Shown: positions 36,613-46,188, counted from the stretch's first letter. The stretch: DNA of 64,000 nucleotides from Novosphingobium silvae (GCF_009856825.1 NZ_WVTD01000016.1:1-64000), one strand, 5' to 3'. Translations and numbers: made by a program. The notes: generated from the sequence alone by a model not told the origin.

Positions 36613-37929
36613 ATGGAACTTCCCATCACTTTCGAGGGTCGTCATCTTGCCACGCTCGTGGCGGCGAATGACGAGGTCCGGCTTTCCTACAGCGCCGCCT
36701 GGCAGGCAGCCCCGGACCGTTTTCCGATTTCGCTCAGGATGCCAGTCGATGGCAGCACCTATACAGGCGGTGTCGTTCTTCCCTGGCTCATGAACCTGCT
36801 TCCAGAAGGCGATCCGCTGCGCGCAATGACCCGCGTCGTGGGTGCGACTGCGGACGATGTTCTCGGGCTGATCTCGCGTACCGGAACCGATCTTGCCGGC
36901 GCGCTCAGCATTGGCCTCGATGCATCGGGCGGGACGCCCGGCTATCGTGAGATCACGGGTAGCGATGCTCTGGAGCGGATCATAAACGAACTGCCTGCCC
37001 GCCCCTTCCTCGTCGACGAGGAAGGCGTCTCGATGAGCCTTGCCGGCGCGCAGGACAAGCTTCCGGTGGCAAAGCTCGGCGACGCGATCGCGGTGCCAGT
37101 CCATGGCGCGCCCTCCACGCATATCCTGAAACCCGACAACCCGCGCCTTGTGGGCAGCGTCCAGAACGAGGCGCTATGCATGGTTCTGGCGCGGCGCGCT
37201 GGGCTCCTCACAGCGCCCGTAACGACAGGCGTTGCTGGTCAGCGATTCTATCTCCTGGTGACACGCTACGACCGTGAAGGTGAGCCGGATGGGGTGCGAC
37301 GAATTCATCAGGAGGACTTTTGCCAGGCCCTGGGCCGCCCTCCCGTCGCCAAGTACGAGTACAACGGCACGGGCACGCGCGGCCCTTCGATCGCGGATTT
37401 TTTCGCGACCGTGCGCGCGCATATGACTGCACGGGAAATCACGCAGCTGCTCGACGCCGTGATTTTCAATATCGCCATCGGCAATGTAGATTCCCACGCA
37501 AAGAACTATTCGGTCCTGCTCACGCATCACGCTCCCCGCTTTGCTCCGCTCTACGATCTCATGTCGGGACTTGGCTGGGCGAACATCACCCAGAACCATG
37601 CCCAGGCCATCGGCGGGCAGCGTCGGGGGCGGCACATCTACGCAAAGCACTGGCAGCGCATGGCCGAAGCCTCAGGCCTTTCTCCTAGGGCCACAGTCCG
37701 GCGCGTGGAGGCCATGACTGCCCGTTTGCAGCGCGAACTGCCGGGGGCCAGTGAAGAGGTCGCCGCCATGCCTGCGGGCTCTGGCCTTATGCTCAAGGTC
37801 TTTGAGCGCGAGATTGCCCGGCGCATCGAGGAAGTGCGCGCTCATGCGCAGGAGGCGGGCGATGACGGGTACGGCGCTCCGGGCGATGACGTCGCCGAGC
37901 AGATCGATGCAACTGCCTATCACGGCTAG
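36613..37929 (+). CDS. hipA: HipA-like Ser/Thr kinase toxin
   Basis: A 438-residue kinase toxin of the HipA family; the E. coli member phosphorylates glutamyl-tRNA synthetase and induces persistence. All key parts are visible: N-terminal subdomain with LPWLMNLLPEG, Gly-rich loop SLAGAQDK (142-149), ATP-anchoring Lys in THILKPDNP (169-177), catalytic segment GNVDSHAKNYS (about 290-300) with Asp and Asn, and a Mg-binding Asp in APLYDLMS. No frame damage, so the toxin should be active. Its tail of about 40 extra residues is Glu/Arg-rich. It serves plasmid stabilisation or persistence in this setting, an inference. Confidence 0.9.
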   Translation: MELPITFEGRHLATLVAANDEVRLSYSAAWQAAPDRFPISLRMPVDGSTYTGGVVLPWLMNLLPEGDPLRAMTRVVGATADDVLGLISRTGTDLAGALSIGLDASGGTPGYREITGSDALERIINELPARPFLVDEEGVSMSLAGAQDKLPVAKLGDAIAVPVHGAPSTHILKPDNPRLVGSVQNEALCMVLARRAGLLTAPVTTGVAGQRFYLLVTRYDREGEPDGVRRIHQEDFCQALGRPPVAKYEYNGTGTRGPSIADFFATVRAHMTAREITQLLDAVIFNIAIGNVDSHAKNYSVLLTHHAPRFAPLYDLMSGLGWANITQNHAQAIGGQRRGRHIYAKHWQRMAEASGLSPRATVRRVEAMTARLQRELPGASEEVAAMPAGSGLMLKVFEREIARRIEEVRAHAQEAGDDGYGAPGDDVAEQIDATAYHG

Positions 37930-38112
37930 CCTCAAACTTACGGCAATGCCTCCCCCAGAATCCGGCGTGCGCGGTGCCTCTGCCCCTCGGACGCAATCGC
38001 AGCCCTGCCGATGTTCGACAGCAGTTCTACGCGCCTTCTGGAGAAGGACTGTCCCCGGCTTCTCGCCCGGGGCGCCTTGCCTGTAGCGCGCAGGCCTTTC
38101 ATCGGGGGCTGC

Positions 38113-38991
38113 ATGACGGCCTCCCAAACCGCTTGCCACGAGGCGGCAGACCTCCTTAGCGCCCATCCCGACTTCAGGGTGCTGCGCCGCCTGGTGCCGG
38201 CGGAGCGATTGTACTTCGGCGAGCCGCAGCCTCCACTGCGGGTCGGCGTCGCCATCGATGTCGAAACGACCGGACTTGATCACAGTGCCGACAAGATCAT
38301 CGAGCTGGCCATCCAGAGGTTCCGCTTCGATGCGCTCGGGCGGATCGTGCAGATCGGCACACCGCGCGTATGGCGCGAAGACCCCGGGGTGCCGCTCGAC
38401 CCCCAGATCACCCGATTGACGGGGCTGACCGATGACATTCTTGGCGGTCAGACGATCGACGTCGAGGCGGCGATCGGGCTTCTGTCCTCGGCCGACATCA
38501 TCGTCGCCCACAACGCTGCCTTCGACCGACCATTCGTCGATCGGCGTCTGCCCGCCGTCGCTGGCAGGCCCTGGGCATGTTCGATGGCCGAAATCGATTG
38601 GCTTGAGCTAGGCTTCGACGGCCGGGCGCTTGGCTACCTCGTCGTCCAGTGCGGTTGGTTCTTCGAAGGCCACCGGGCCCAGAACGACATCCTGGCACTC
38701 ATCTATCTGCTTGGACACGCCGCCGCAGATGGCGAGACGATACTGGCAAAGCTCATCGCCGCCTCTGATCGCATAAGCTACAAAGTCAATGCCGTGGATG
38801 CACCGTTCGACGGCAAAGATGCGCTTAAGGCGCGCGGCTATCGATGGGATGCCGCCATGCGCTACTGGTCAAAGACCATTGCTGCCGATGACATGGAAAG
38901 CGAACGGAACTGGTTGCTTCAGGAAATCTATACAGGCCACGCAGAACCCGCATTCCACCTCCAATCAGCCTGCGAGCGCTTCAGCCGCTGA
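38113..38991 (+). CDS. DnaQ-like DEDDh 3'-5' exonuclease
   Basis: A 292-residue protein. The exonuclease core (about 42-210) has ExoI AIDVETTGL (Asp and Glu), ExoII IIVAHNAAFDRPF (Asp) and ExoIII HRAQNDILAL (His and Asp), all catalytic residues present. The C-terminal 80 residues (GYRWDAAMRYWSKTIAADDM) look like a small extra domain. The start was set at MTASQTACHE behind GGGGG. Members include the proofreading subunit of Pol III and many plasmid exonucleases. It lies between hipBA and parA and probably acts in plasmid replication or repair (inference). Confidence 0.85.
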   Translation: MTASQTACHEAADLLSAHPDFRVLRRLVPAERLYFGEPQPPLRVGVAIDVETTGLDHSADKIIELAIQRFRFDALGRIVQIGTPRVWREDPGVPLDPQITRLTGLTDDILGGQTIDVEAAIGLLSSADIIVAHNAAFDRPFVDRRLPAVAGRPWACSMAEIDWLELGFDGRALGYLVVQCGWFFEGHRAQNDILALIYLLGHAAADGETILAKLIAASDRISYKVNAVDAPFDGKDALKARGYRWDAAMRYWSKTIAADDMESERNWLLQEIYTGHAEPAFHLQSACERFSR

Positions 38992-39144
38992 CATCTTGTC
39001 GAGTTGGCAATTGGTTACATAGGCGAGGTAGCCATTAGCAATCGGACAACGCCGAACCGGCTGGTTTGACTTTTAGCGCCGATTCTGCTCATAAATCACG
39101 AACCAACTCCGATTCCGCTGACATAGCTAAGGGCCCGGCGAGAG

Positions 39145-40338
39145 ATGTCGTATACCGTAAATACCCTTCGAGCCATAACGCGGTCGTGCGGGGAAATGCG
39201 TGACCGGGTCAAATCAATCGTGTTCAAGCCGGAGGATCGTAAGGTTCTGGACTTGACCTTCGGCCCGGGCGTAGCGGCGGAACTGGTTGGCCGGACGCCC
39301 GAAGCGTTGGCGAAGGCGGAGAAAGACGGGCGGCTCGAACCACCCAAGCAGCAGGCTAATGGTCGCCGGTATTACGATCTGGAAGATCTGACCCGCATCC
39401 GTGACGCCCTCGGCATCCACCCGGGCAAGGCCGAAGATGAAGATGCGGTCGTTATCGCCGTTCAGAACTTCAAGGGCGGCGTTGGCAAGTCGACCATCAC
39501 CAAGCACTTTGCGGATTATCTCGCTCTTCACGGCTACAAGGTCCTGGTGATCGACTGCGATCCGCAGGCATCCACCACAACGATGTTCGACATCCAGCCC
39601 GAAACGCTGATTGATGACGAGCAGACGCTCGGGCATTTCCTGTCTCCGCGTAGCACATTCGACGACTTCGCTGCGGCAATCCACGACACCGCCTGGCCGA
39701 CGATCAAGATAATTCCGTCCAGTTTGGGCCTGCAGGATGCGGAGTGGGATTTGACATCCACCCTCAGGGAGGGAGGCCAAGCGGTGCGCGAAGGTCTGCA
39801 GCGCCTGCGCATCGGGATTTCAACGATCATCAAAGACTTCGATGTCATCCTACTCGATCCTCCGCCAGCCATGGGCTTTCTCGGCCTCAACGTCATGGCG
39901 TCGGCCACCGGCCTGCTAATCCCGGTACCTGCCCGCCAGTTGGACTATCTCTCCACGATTCACTTCATGGACACGATCGCAGAGAACATCGAAGTGCTCG
40001 AAGCCAACGGCACGCCTGTCGACTATGGGTTCATCCGCGTCGTCTGTTCGGCCTACACGCCAAGCAAGCCTGGCGAGCACGATATGTGGAAGATGATGCA
40101 AGCAACGTACGCCAACTTCCTGCTGAGCCAGCCCATCCTGGCTTCAGAGGAAATCAAGAATGCCACGCAAGCATTCCGCTCGGTCTACGAGAGCAAGCCC
40201 TCGGCCTCGCACGCGACGTATAACCGGTGCCGCGAGAATCTCGATCTCGTCTTCGGCGAGGTCGTCCAGCAGATGCGACAGCAATGGCCATCAGCCAGCA
40301 TCGTTGGGCATGATGCACCTGCGAGTGCTGCAGCATGA
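39145..40338 (+). CDS. parA: ParA-type partition ATPase (type Ia, with N-terminal HTH)
   Basis: A 397-residue Walker-type ATPase. The N-terminal 90 residues form a DNA-binding region (AAELVGRTPEALAKAEKDGR, a winged HTH of the MerR-like kind). The deviant Walker A is KGGVGKST (110-117), Walker A' is VLVIDCDPQAS and Walker B is DVILLDPPP. The N-terminal HTH marks type Ia, which usually represses its own operon. The parB start overlaps its stop. Two CCGATTCYGCT copies at 39079 and 39109 lie before the start and are candidates for its operator, though weak. Function: plasmid segregation with ParB. Confidence 0.93.
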   Translation: MSYTVNTLRAITRSCGEMRDRVKSIVFKPEDRKVLDLTFGPGVAAELVGRTPEALAKAEKDGRLEPPKQQANGRRYYDLEDLTRIRDALGIHPGKAEDEDAVVIAVQNFKGGVGKSTITKHFADYLALHGYKVLVIDCDPQASTTTMFDIQPETLIDDEQTLGHFLSPRSTFDDFAAAIHDTAWPTIKIIPSSLGLQDAEWDLTSTLREGGQAVREGLQRLRIGISTIIKDFDVILLDPPPAMGFLGLNVMASATGLLIPVPARQLDYLSTIHFMDTIAENIEVLEANGTPVDYGFIRVVCSAYTPSKPGEHDMWKMMQATYANFLLSQPILASEEIKNATQAFRSVYESKPSASHATYNRCRENLDLVFGEVVQQMRQQWPSASIVGHDAPASAAA

Positions 40339-41348
40339 GCCGGCGGTCACTGATTTCGGAGGCCCTAGCCTCCACCCCGGCCGAGCCAGTCATCGCCGTT
40401 GAGGATGTCGCTGTCGCAAAACCGCGCACGACGTTCACGACGAAGCGCCTCGATGCATTCGGGGAGTCGGCGCGGATGGTGAAGAAGCCCTCCATCCGGC
40501 TCAAGCCTTCCGAGTGCTCGATCTGGTCGGGCAATGCGCGCGACTATGAACTGCTCAATGAGCAGCGGCTGCGCAGCCTCATCGACTCCATTCAGGCAGA
40601 GAACGGCAACAGGATTCCTGTCGTAGTTCGGCGCACGCCAGACGCCGAAAAGCGTTACGAACTTCTCATTGGTACGCGCCGACATTGGGCAGTGAGCTGG
40701 CTAAACGCCAACCATTACCCCGATATCGAACTTGTGGCGATCATCGAGGATATCGACGATGAAGCCGCTTTCCGTCTTGCTGATATCGAAAATCGCGAGC
40801 GGGAGGACATTTCGGATCTCGAGCGTGGCGAAAATTACCGGGCGGCTGTCGCAGCCTACTATGACGGCATCCAGGCCCGGATGGCGGAGCGTGTCAAACT
40901 CTCGACCTCAACTCTCGCTCGCTATATCGGCCTTACCGAAATCCCGAAGTCAGTCGTCAGCGCATTTCATTCGCCGATGGACCTTCAGGTCCGCCATGGC
41001 GACAAGCTGCTGCCCCTCATCCGCAACGCTGCGACCCGGCCGCAGATCGAAGAGGCAGCCGCGCATATAGCCAGCGAGCAAAGTTTCCGCCAATCGGGCG
41101 ACGAAGAGCCGATCAGCGGCGCGGAGGTTGTCGCCCGCCTCGTCAAGGCCGCCAGCTCTCCCCGGCGCGGACGGGCTCGCAAGCTGGTCATCGAGGCGAA
41201 TGGCTCAACCATAGGACAGATCGATCGTGATCAGGGCAGAGGATTGACCTTCACCCTCACCCCTACCGACCTGTCCGCCGACGATATTCTCGAAGCTCTG
41301 CGGCCGCTGATCGAGAACGCCAAGATTCTGAAGGGACGGGCCCGGTGA
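40335..41348 (+). CDS. parB: ParB-type centromere-binding CTPase
   Basis: A 337-residue partition protein. The CTP-binding GxRR motif is present as GTRRHWA (113-119), followed by the conserved ENRERED (box II region) and a helix-turn-helix of the KorB/ParB type (LSTSTLARYIGLTEIPKSVVSAFHSPM). Linker and a basic C-terminal dimer region follow. The start ATG overlaps the parA stop (ATGA). The likely parS is the perfect palindrome 74 bases downstream; this is inferred. Confidence 0.92.
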   Translation: MSRRSLISEALASTPAEPVIAVEDVAVAKPRTTFTTKRLDAFGESARMVKKPSIRLKPSECSIWSGNARDYELLNEQRLRSLIDSIQAENGNRIPVVVRRTPDAEKRYELLIGTRRHWAVSWLNANHYPDIELVAIIEDIDDEAAFRLADIENREREDISDLERGENYRAAVAAYYDGIQARMAERVKLSTSTLARYIGLTEIPKSVVSAFHSPMDLQVRHGDKLLPLIRNAATRPQIEEAAAHIASEQSFRQSGDEEPISGAEVVARLVKAASSPRRGRARKLVIEANGSTIGQIDRDQGRGLTFTLTPTDLSADDILEALRPLIENAKILKGRAR

Positions 41349-41421
41349 CCTAGCATCGGATAGGTTTTTGCAAACTTTAAAAACCTCTTTTATCGAATTA
41401 TATCAATATCTTAATCGTACA

Positions 41422-41437
41422 GTCCCACGCGTGGGAC
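41422..41437. promoter_or_regulatory. Perfect 16-bp palindrome, candidate parS or repA operator
   Basis: GTCCCACGCGTGGGAC, fully symmetric, between parB and repA, 16 bases before the repA GTG. Its shape recalls parS sites of ParB/KorB-type proteins and also RepA autorepression sites. Only one clear copy was seen in the window. A shortened half occurs at 8127-8136 and is probably chance. Confidence 0.6.
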
Positions 41438-41453
41438 ACAGCAACGGAGTTGG

Positions 41454-42824
41454 GTGAGAAGCGTGGCCTCTGATACGCCGCAGACGACCACTAATGGTCG
41501 CAAGGTACAATTTGAGATGTTTTTCACGCTGCCCGATTTCAGCGACATCTCCCTGCGCGATTATCAGGAAACCATGCAGCGCCCGTTCTTCAGCCTCGCA
41601 AAGAAGAAGCGCCTCAAACCAATCGAATATACGAGCCCGGACAAAAGCGTGCGTGTTCACGTATCAGCCAATCCCGAGTACGGAATGGCCACGATCTGGG
41701 ATGCCGACATCATGATCTACCTGGCCTCGCACCTCAACGAGCTGCGAGAGCGCGGCGACAATGATCTTTCACCGACCATTAGGCTACAGCCCGGCGACCT
41801 GCTTCGCCGGATATGCTGGGGTGTCAGCGGCCGCGCATACGAACGCCTCATAGCTGCCCTCGATCGTCTGCAGGCAACCACGATCAAGACCAACATCCGC
41901 GCGAACTCCAAGACCCGCGAGACGACGTTCTCCTGGATCGACAGTTACACGCATCTCGTCGACGAAAAGACCCAGCGATCGCTTGGAATGGAGATAACTC
42001 TATCGCGGTGGTTCTTCGATGGGGTCATGGATAAGAGAAACGTCCTTGCGATCTCACCGCTCTATTTCGAGATCACAAGCGGGCTCGGGAAATGGCTCTA
42101 CCGTGCAAGCCGCAAGCACGCAGGCGGAAACGGCGCCGAAGGCTTCACTATCGGCTTTGAGACGCTCCATCAAAAGAGCGGAAGCGAAAGCTCCCTCCCC
42201 TCGTTCAAGAACAAGATCCTTGAACTCGCTCGGGCCAACAACCTGCCGGAAATTCACCTCGAGGCGATCGACGCGGAAAGCCCGCGACCGAAGCTCAAGA
42301 TGGTCATGCGCAAGTTTCTCGACGATCGCACCTCGGCGCCGTCGACTAAGAAGCGCATCGGGCAGCGAAATGAGCCCTCTCCAGTAGCGTCCCCCCTGCC
42401 CTCCCCGGCATCGGGGCATTCTCACGATCGCGACGCCACTCGCTCGCAACAGGCTCAGCCAGACCTAGTTGATCCCAGCCTCGCCCTCAGCCTGGTTGCC
42501 CGGACAGCCGCCCGCTTCAAGTATGACCACGGCGCCGATGCTGGTTTGCCACATACAGATCCGCATGATGTCCAGTTCGCGCGAGCCGCTGAAGAGGCGC
42601 CGAGACCTCGCCGTGGGGATCGGGCAGCCGACGTGCTCGACCCGGAGACGTACGCCACCATCATGCGCGAATGTCCCGGATGGGATCTCGATGTCCTGAT
42701 GAAAACCTTTGATGCGTTTCTCAATCGAAACCCGAACGAAATTCCACGCAACTATTCCAAGCGCTTCTACGGTTTCATGAAAAAGCACCACGAGCGCAAC
42801 AAGTACCAGCTGCGCGGCCTTTGA
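41454..42824 (+). CDS. repA: RPA-type plasmid replication initiator RepA
   Basis: A 456-residue initiator of the RPA (replication initiator protein A) family common on sphingomonad and rhizobial plasmids. The conserved core covers QFEMFFTLPDFSDISLRDYQ, SVRVHVSANPEYGMATIWDAD, LSPTIRLQPGDLLRRICWGVSGRAYERL, then the second winged-helix part TFSWIDSYTHLVDE. The C-terminal third is a low-complexity linker (SPVASPLPSPASGHS) and a basic tail, RNPNEIPRNYSKRFYGFMKKH. The start is GTG behind GGAG; a second GTG three codons on is possible. It follows parAB and would bind the iterons at 44.1 kb. Confidence 0.93.
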   Translation: MRSVASDTPQTTTNGRKVQFEMFFTLPDFSDISLRDYQETMQRPFFSLAKKKRLKPIEYTSPDKSVRVHVSANPEYGMATIWDADIMIYLASHLNELRERGDNDLSPTIRLQPGDLLRRICWGVSGRAYERLIAALDRLQATTIKTNIRANSKTRETTFSWIDSYTHLVDEKTQRSLGMEITLSRWFFDGVMDKRNVLAISPLYFEITSGLGKWLYRASRKHAGGNGAEGFTIGFETLHQKSGSESSLPSFKNKILELARANNLPEIHLEAIDAESPRPKLKMVMRKFLDDRTSAPSTKKRIGQRNEPSPVASPLPSPASGHSHDRDATRSQQAQPDLVDPSLALSLVARTAARFKYDHGADAGLPHTDPHDVQFARAAEEAPRPRRGDRAADVLDPETYATIMRECPGWDLDVLMKTFDAFLNRNPNEIPRNYSKRFYGFMKKHHERNKYQLRGL

Positions 42825-43690
42825 CCGCAAGGGCTTGCGTACCAGGGCGCTAAGCAGACGCATGTCGGCGCGAAGCTCGCACCAACACCCCTGCCCTATC
42901 CGATTTCTGCAAGGGCGCGCCCCCACCGCGAGGCGCCCCCTTCCCCGCCCCATCTGGTTTAAGTAGCCCCCCGGCCCGCGCAATTGAACAGAACCATGCC
43001 ATCGCGCCGGCAGTGGCTCACCTCCACCGCGAAGGGCGCGCCTCCAGGGTAAGCCGATCGACCGCTCGGATGCATGACAAGCCTATCACCAGACTCTGGT
43101 TCTCGCTGGTGCGGCGATAAGGATGCCCTTCACGCCATCTACAACCGATAACCGGGCCAATACCCGCTGGTGCAGCCAGCGTGATCGCTTTCGGCGATCG
43201 AGTGAGATCTGCGCTGAGTGAACCTGTCGGCTCGATCGCGAGGCCGGCAACAGGGTTCGCCATTCGATCAGAAAGCTCTGAGCCCGAAATTCGACAGCCC
43301 GTAAGATCGCGTGGCGACTTGGATGCCAATTGTCATGAACGAACCTCACAACGGCTTTCAGGCTGATTGAGCCGAGACGGCGTGTACGACGTGTTTTCGG
43401 AAATCCGGCTTTAAGCTGCTGGCGCGGCCCTAGACCCCGCTAACTTCGCAGAGAAGTCAGCCAGCGCGCCGTAGCAATCCCTCGGACCCGGTGATTCTAA
43501 AAGCACGTCGATCCGACTGATCACCGAACTGGGCAGCTGGGCTGTCTCCGCAGAGGAACCCCCTCATTTCTCAGTCCGAATGAGGTCATTGTCTCACGGT
43601 AATCCCGGTCGGTGCCGGGCAGGATGATGTAAACCCTCAGCGCCGAAGTTCTTCAGCAACGCATCCCTACGCTCCTGCAACCAACGCTAG
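42825..43690. other. Intergenic region after repA, no gene recognised
   Basis: About 860 bases. Short frames on the minus strand (43018-43349) have no family and no good start. There is an Arg/Gly/Pro-coding C-rich stretch at 42905-42975. No RNA gene recognised. The repeat tract at 43696 and the origin at 44079 follow; between them (43748-44078) nothing is recognised either. Confidence 0.5.
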
Positions 43691-43695
43691 GGAAA

Positions 43696-43747
43696 GGGGC
43701 AGGGGCAGGGGCAGGGGCAGGGGCAGGGGCAGGGGCAGGGGCAGGGG
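43696..43747 (+). repeat. GGGGCA hexanucleotide tandem repeat, about 8.7 copies
   Basis: Eight uninterrupted copies of GGGGCA and a final GGGG. The G-rich strand can form G-quadruplexes. It lies about 330 bases before the first DnaA box of the plasmid origin. As a tandem array it may slip and vary in copy number. It is not part of a recognised gene; in one frame it encodes Pro-Leu repeats. Confidence 0.95.
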
Positions 43748-44078
43748 AGTAGACTGAGCGGTGATCGCGGTCGCCAGTACTTTCGCACCGCATGCGACTG
43801 TCAGACAGAGTAGCCATCTACCGCTGGAACGGCTGAGATCGCGGGGTAACGGCTGTCCACCGCTGACAAATGAATTCGGCCCGCCGTGCATCCGCGCTTC
43901 CCGATAACACGACACGGCCTGCGCCAACATTACTGAAAGCACGTTCGAGAAGCGTCCATTCGCCAAGTTCGCCAGGGGCTAGCGCCTCAGCTAGCGGCAG
44001 CGTTTTCGAAGATTCGATCCGGAGAAAGAGGCAGAAAACCAAGCCTTGCAGATGAAGCCATGGTGGTGGACGGCAATC

Positions 44079-44320
44079 TTATCCACAGGGCATATGCGAA
44101 GCGATACGTACTATCGGATCGCGATCATCGTGTTTTTAGAATCAAGGGTGCGTGGTATCAGATGCAGATTCGCGTGTTATCAGATTTTATCCACAGGCCG
44201 CGACTCGCCCTCATCTCTCGCTCTAAGCGATTTTGCACAGGCACTAACTTCTTTAACTTTAGAATCTAATCCCATTAACTCTTACGCCTGCGGCGGATAT
44301 CGATTGATTTTATTGGGAGA
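44079..44320 (+). other. Plasmid origin of replication candidate: four 22-bp iterons, two DnaA boxes, AT-rich region
   Basis: Two perfect DnaA boxes TTATCCACA are at 44079-44087 and 44187-44195. Between them lie four copies of a 13-bp unit (consensus CGTGTTATCAGAT) starting at 44107, 44129, 44151 and 44173, exactly 22 bp apart; the last ends one base before the second DnaA box. The third and fourth copies are near-identical, the first two match 10 of 13 bases. An AT-rich stretch (about 44222-44320) follows, suited to strand opening. Iterons spaced by two helical turns next to DnaA boxes are classic for theta plasmids with a Rep initiator. Confidence 0.85.
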
Positions 44321-44991
44321 AGAAGAAGAAGAAGAAGGGGAGGGGACAGGCGAGCGATCGTCAGATCAACCGCTCAGGTCATTCTAGCTGAAGGCTGTGC
44401 TAGAGGCCGAGCTTTTATTCTCACTGCGCGCGCAGACCGACCCACCAAGGATCTCTGTTGCCGACTTTTGGACGACCGGCTTTAAACCTCATCGCTAAGG
44501 AGCTCGAACGAGTACGGCTTCACGCACGCGACCCGGCCGAATATTTCCACTGATCCATCGTGCCACTCAAGACGCCATGGTGGAGTACATCAATCAGGAG
44601 GGCCGGACGATGGCTCACCGAGATTGTCCCGGGTTTTGAAGCAACCAGGCTTTCTCGCTCAGCCGCGGTGCATTGCAAATTTCACAGCGTTTCTTTTCGG
44701 CAGTTCGAAACTCGTTCGTTTCGTGTGCAGGGGTGCGCAGTTCGCAGCGAATTTCAGCATCACCAACGGGAACGGACCTCGGATCGCGAGAGATTTGCCC
44801 TGTAAGCGCTCAGGAGCACCATCCTGCATGCGGACCACCCCATGGGTAGGGCGGACGTCGTCGGCGCGCTGTAGGGGGCCTTTCCGGCGATCGATATTTT
44901 GCGGCTTGTCGCCGGCTTGGCCTGATAACGGATAGGTTCAGGCTCTGGAAGCCCGTCACTTGGAGCGCGTTCACTTCGTTTGTGAGCATGC
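44321..44991. other. Intergenic region, purine tract and no gene
   Basis: It starts with an AGAAGAAGA-type purine tract at 44318-44345, continuous with the origin. The rest shows no supported gene. Minus-strand frames here overlap the end of the DUF1612-family gene and lack family similarity. No tRNA or terminator was recognised. Confidence 0.5.
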
Positions 44992-46188
44992 TCAATGAGC
45001 GCCAGTGCGAGCGAGCAAGGCGTCGATGGCGGCCATGGAAGTATCATAATCGTCGAGCGCCTCCCGAGAAAGGGCAGGGGTGTCCTTGCCTCGATCAACG
45101 ACAGAGCGAGCCTCCGCTTTGAGGCGGACGGAGAAAAGATCTGCGCCGGCCGTTCTGGTCTGATGTAGCAAACCACTCTTCTCAAGCGTGGAAAGCATCT
45201 TTCGGGTTCCGAGCCGTGAGGCGCCGATGATCGCTTCGAGCTGAGCCCCGCGCAGTTGTCCAAACCCGGCAAGAATGCCAAAGATCATCGGTGCTCTGGA
45301 CGTGTTGCGATGACATAGCTGTCCATCGACTATGGTCCGAACGGCCACGTCGGCATCCTTCAATGCGGCGATCAGGCGCTCAGCGCTGTGGCGTAACGCT
45401 GCTGCAACCTCTGAGACCGGATCGGGCTGATCCAAATCGTCCACGTTTTCGGTCATGGGCTTGACGAGGCCGGGGAAGGGCAGGGGCACCGACATCAACC
45501 CCTGTGCGAACAGGCGCTCACCCCAGAGCAGGTCGAGCGCCCAAAATGGAGGTCTCGGTGGACGCGAGACCAAGTGTCGCGGTTTCGCTCCGATTGGTCC
45601 GCGAGGCAGGGAAGAGAAGATTGGTTCCTGATGTGTGAAGGTCACATCGGCTCCGATCGCGTCGTGAAGTTCGCAAAGTTCCGCGCTGGGGTCAGGCTCT
45701 TGCCGAACGCCAATGCTGGTCAGAAGAGATCGGGCGACCGCGAGGACAGCGTGGACTTCCTGATGGGCATCTTCGCTCGAGGTTGCCGTCTCGAAATGAT
45801 CGGCGGGCGCAAGCAGGGCCGGCAACATAGCGCGCGCCAACTCGGCCATCGGTGCCCAACCGCTGTGGTTTAGTTCGGTGAGGATCGCGAGGCACATCGT
45901 GCGAGGCGGGCGCGCGCTTCTAGACGGCTCATCGCTCAGTGTGCTGAGGCCGGCAAACCAGCTATGAAAGCGAGCATCGGTAAATGCATGACCTTCGCTT
46001 CGCAGCGCGTCGACGAGGACCATCCTGACAATGCGCGCGGCAAAGATGCGTTCTACGCGATGGCCCATACTCGCGACCCGTCCGTCAAGCCGGCCCAGTG
46101 CGAGTGCCGCGCTGATCTCTGCGAGACCGGATCTTGGCGTGGATTGCCTGGAATGGTGCAGCAGGCGGGAGAGGCCACCCAGAGGCAT
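44992..46188 (-). CDS. DUF1612 / RHE_PE00001-like plasmid DNA-binding protein
   Basis: A 398-residue protein starting MPLGGLSRLLHHSRQS behind AGGA; 22 codons upstream remain open without support. The N-terminal half has LAEISAALALGRLDGRV. The C-terminal part has a helix-turn-helix: APMIFGILAGFGQLRGAQLE, then AIIGASRLGTRKMLSTLEKSGLLHQ with a basic end. Both regions fit the DUF1612 / HTH-DUF1612 pair found on rhizobial and sphingomonad plasmids, so far without a function. It lies directly right of the origin on the opposite strand, which suggests a role in replication control or maintenance (inference). Confidence 0.75.
   Translation of the reverse strand: MPLGGLSRLLHHSRQSTPRSGLAEISAALALGRLDGRVASMGHRVERIFAARIVRMVLVDALRSEGHAFTDARFHSWFAGLSTLSDEPSRSARPPRTMCLAILTELNHSGWAPMAELARAMLPALLAPADHFETATSSEDAHQEVHAVLAVARSLLTSIGVRQEPDPSAELCELHDAIGADVTFTHQEPIFSSLPRGPIGAKPRHLVSRPPRPPFWALDLLWGERLFAQGLMSVPLPFPGLVKPMTENVDDLDQPDPVSEVAAALRHSAERLIAALKDADVAVRTIVDGQLCHRNTSRAPMIFGILAGFGQLRGAQLEAIIGASRLGTRKMLSTLEKSGLLHQTRTAGADLFSVRLKAEARSVVDRGKDTPALSREALDDYDTSMAAIDALLARTGAH

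Noticed and set aside
37938..38112. Minus-strand frame of about 54 residues between hipA and the exonuclease gene (MKGLRATGKAPRARSR..)
   Set aside because: Basic low-complexity composition, overlap with the exonuclease gene start and no ribosome-binding site.
39079..39119. Two CCGATTCYGCT copies 30 bp apart before parA, considered as the ParA operator
   Set aside because: Only two imperfect copies without dyad symmetry; kept only as a remark in the parA entry.
43696..43747. GGGGCA array considered as a CRISPR or iteron array
   Set aside because: Units are 6 bp without spacers. Iterons are better represented by the 22-bp-period units at 44107-44185.
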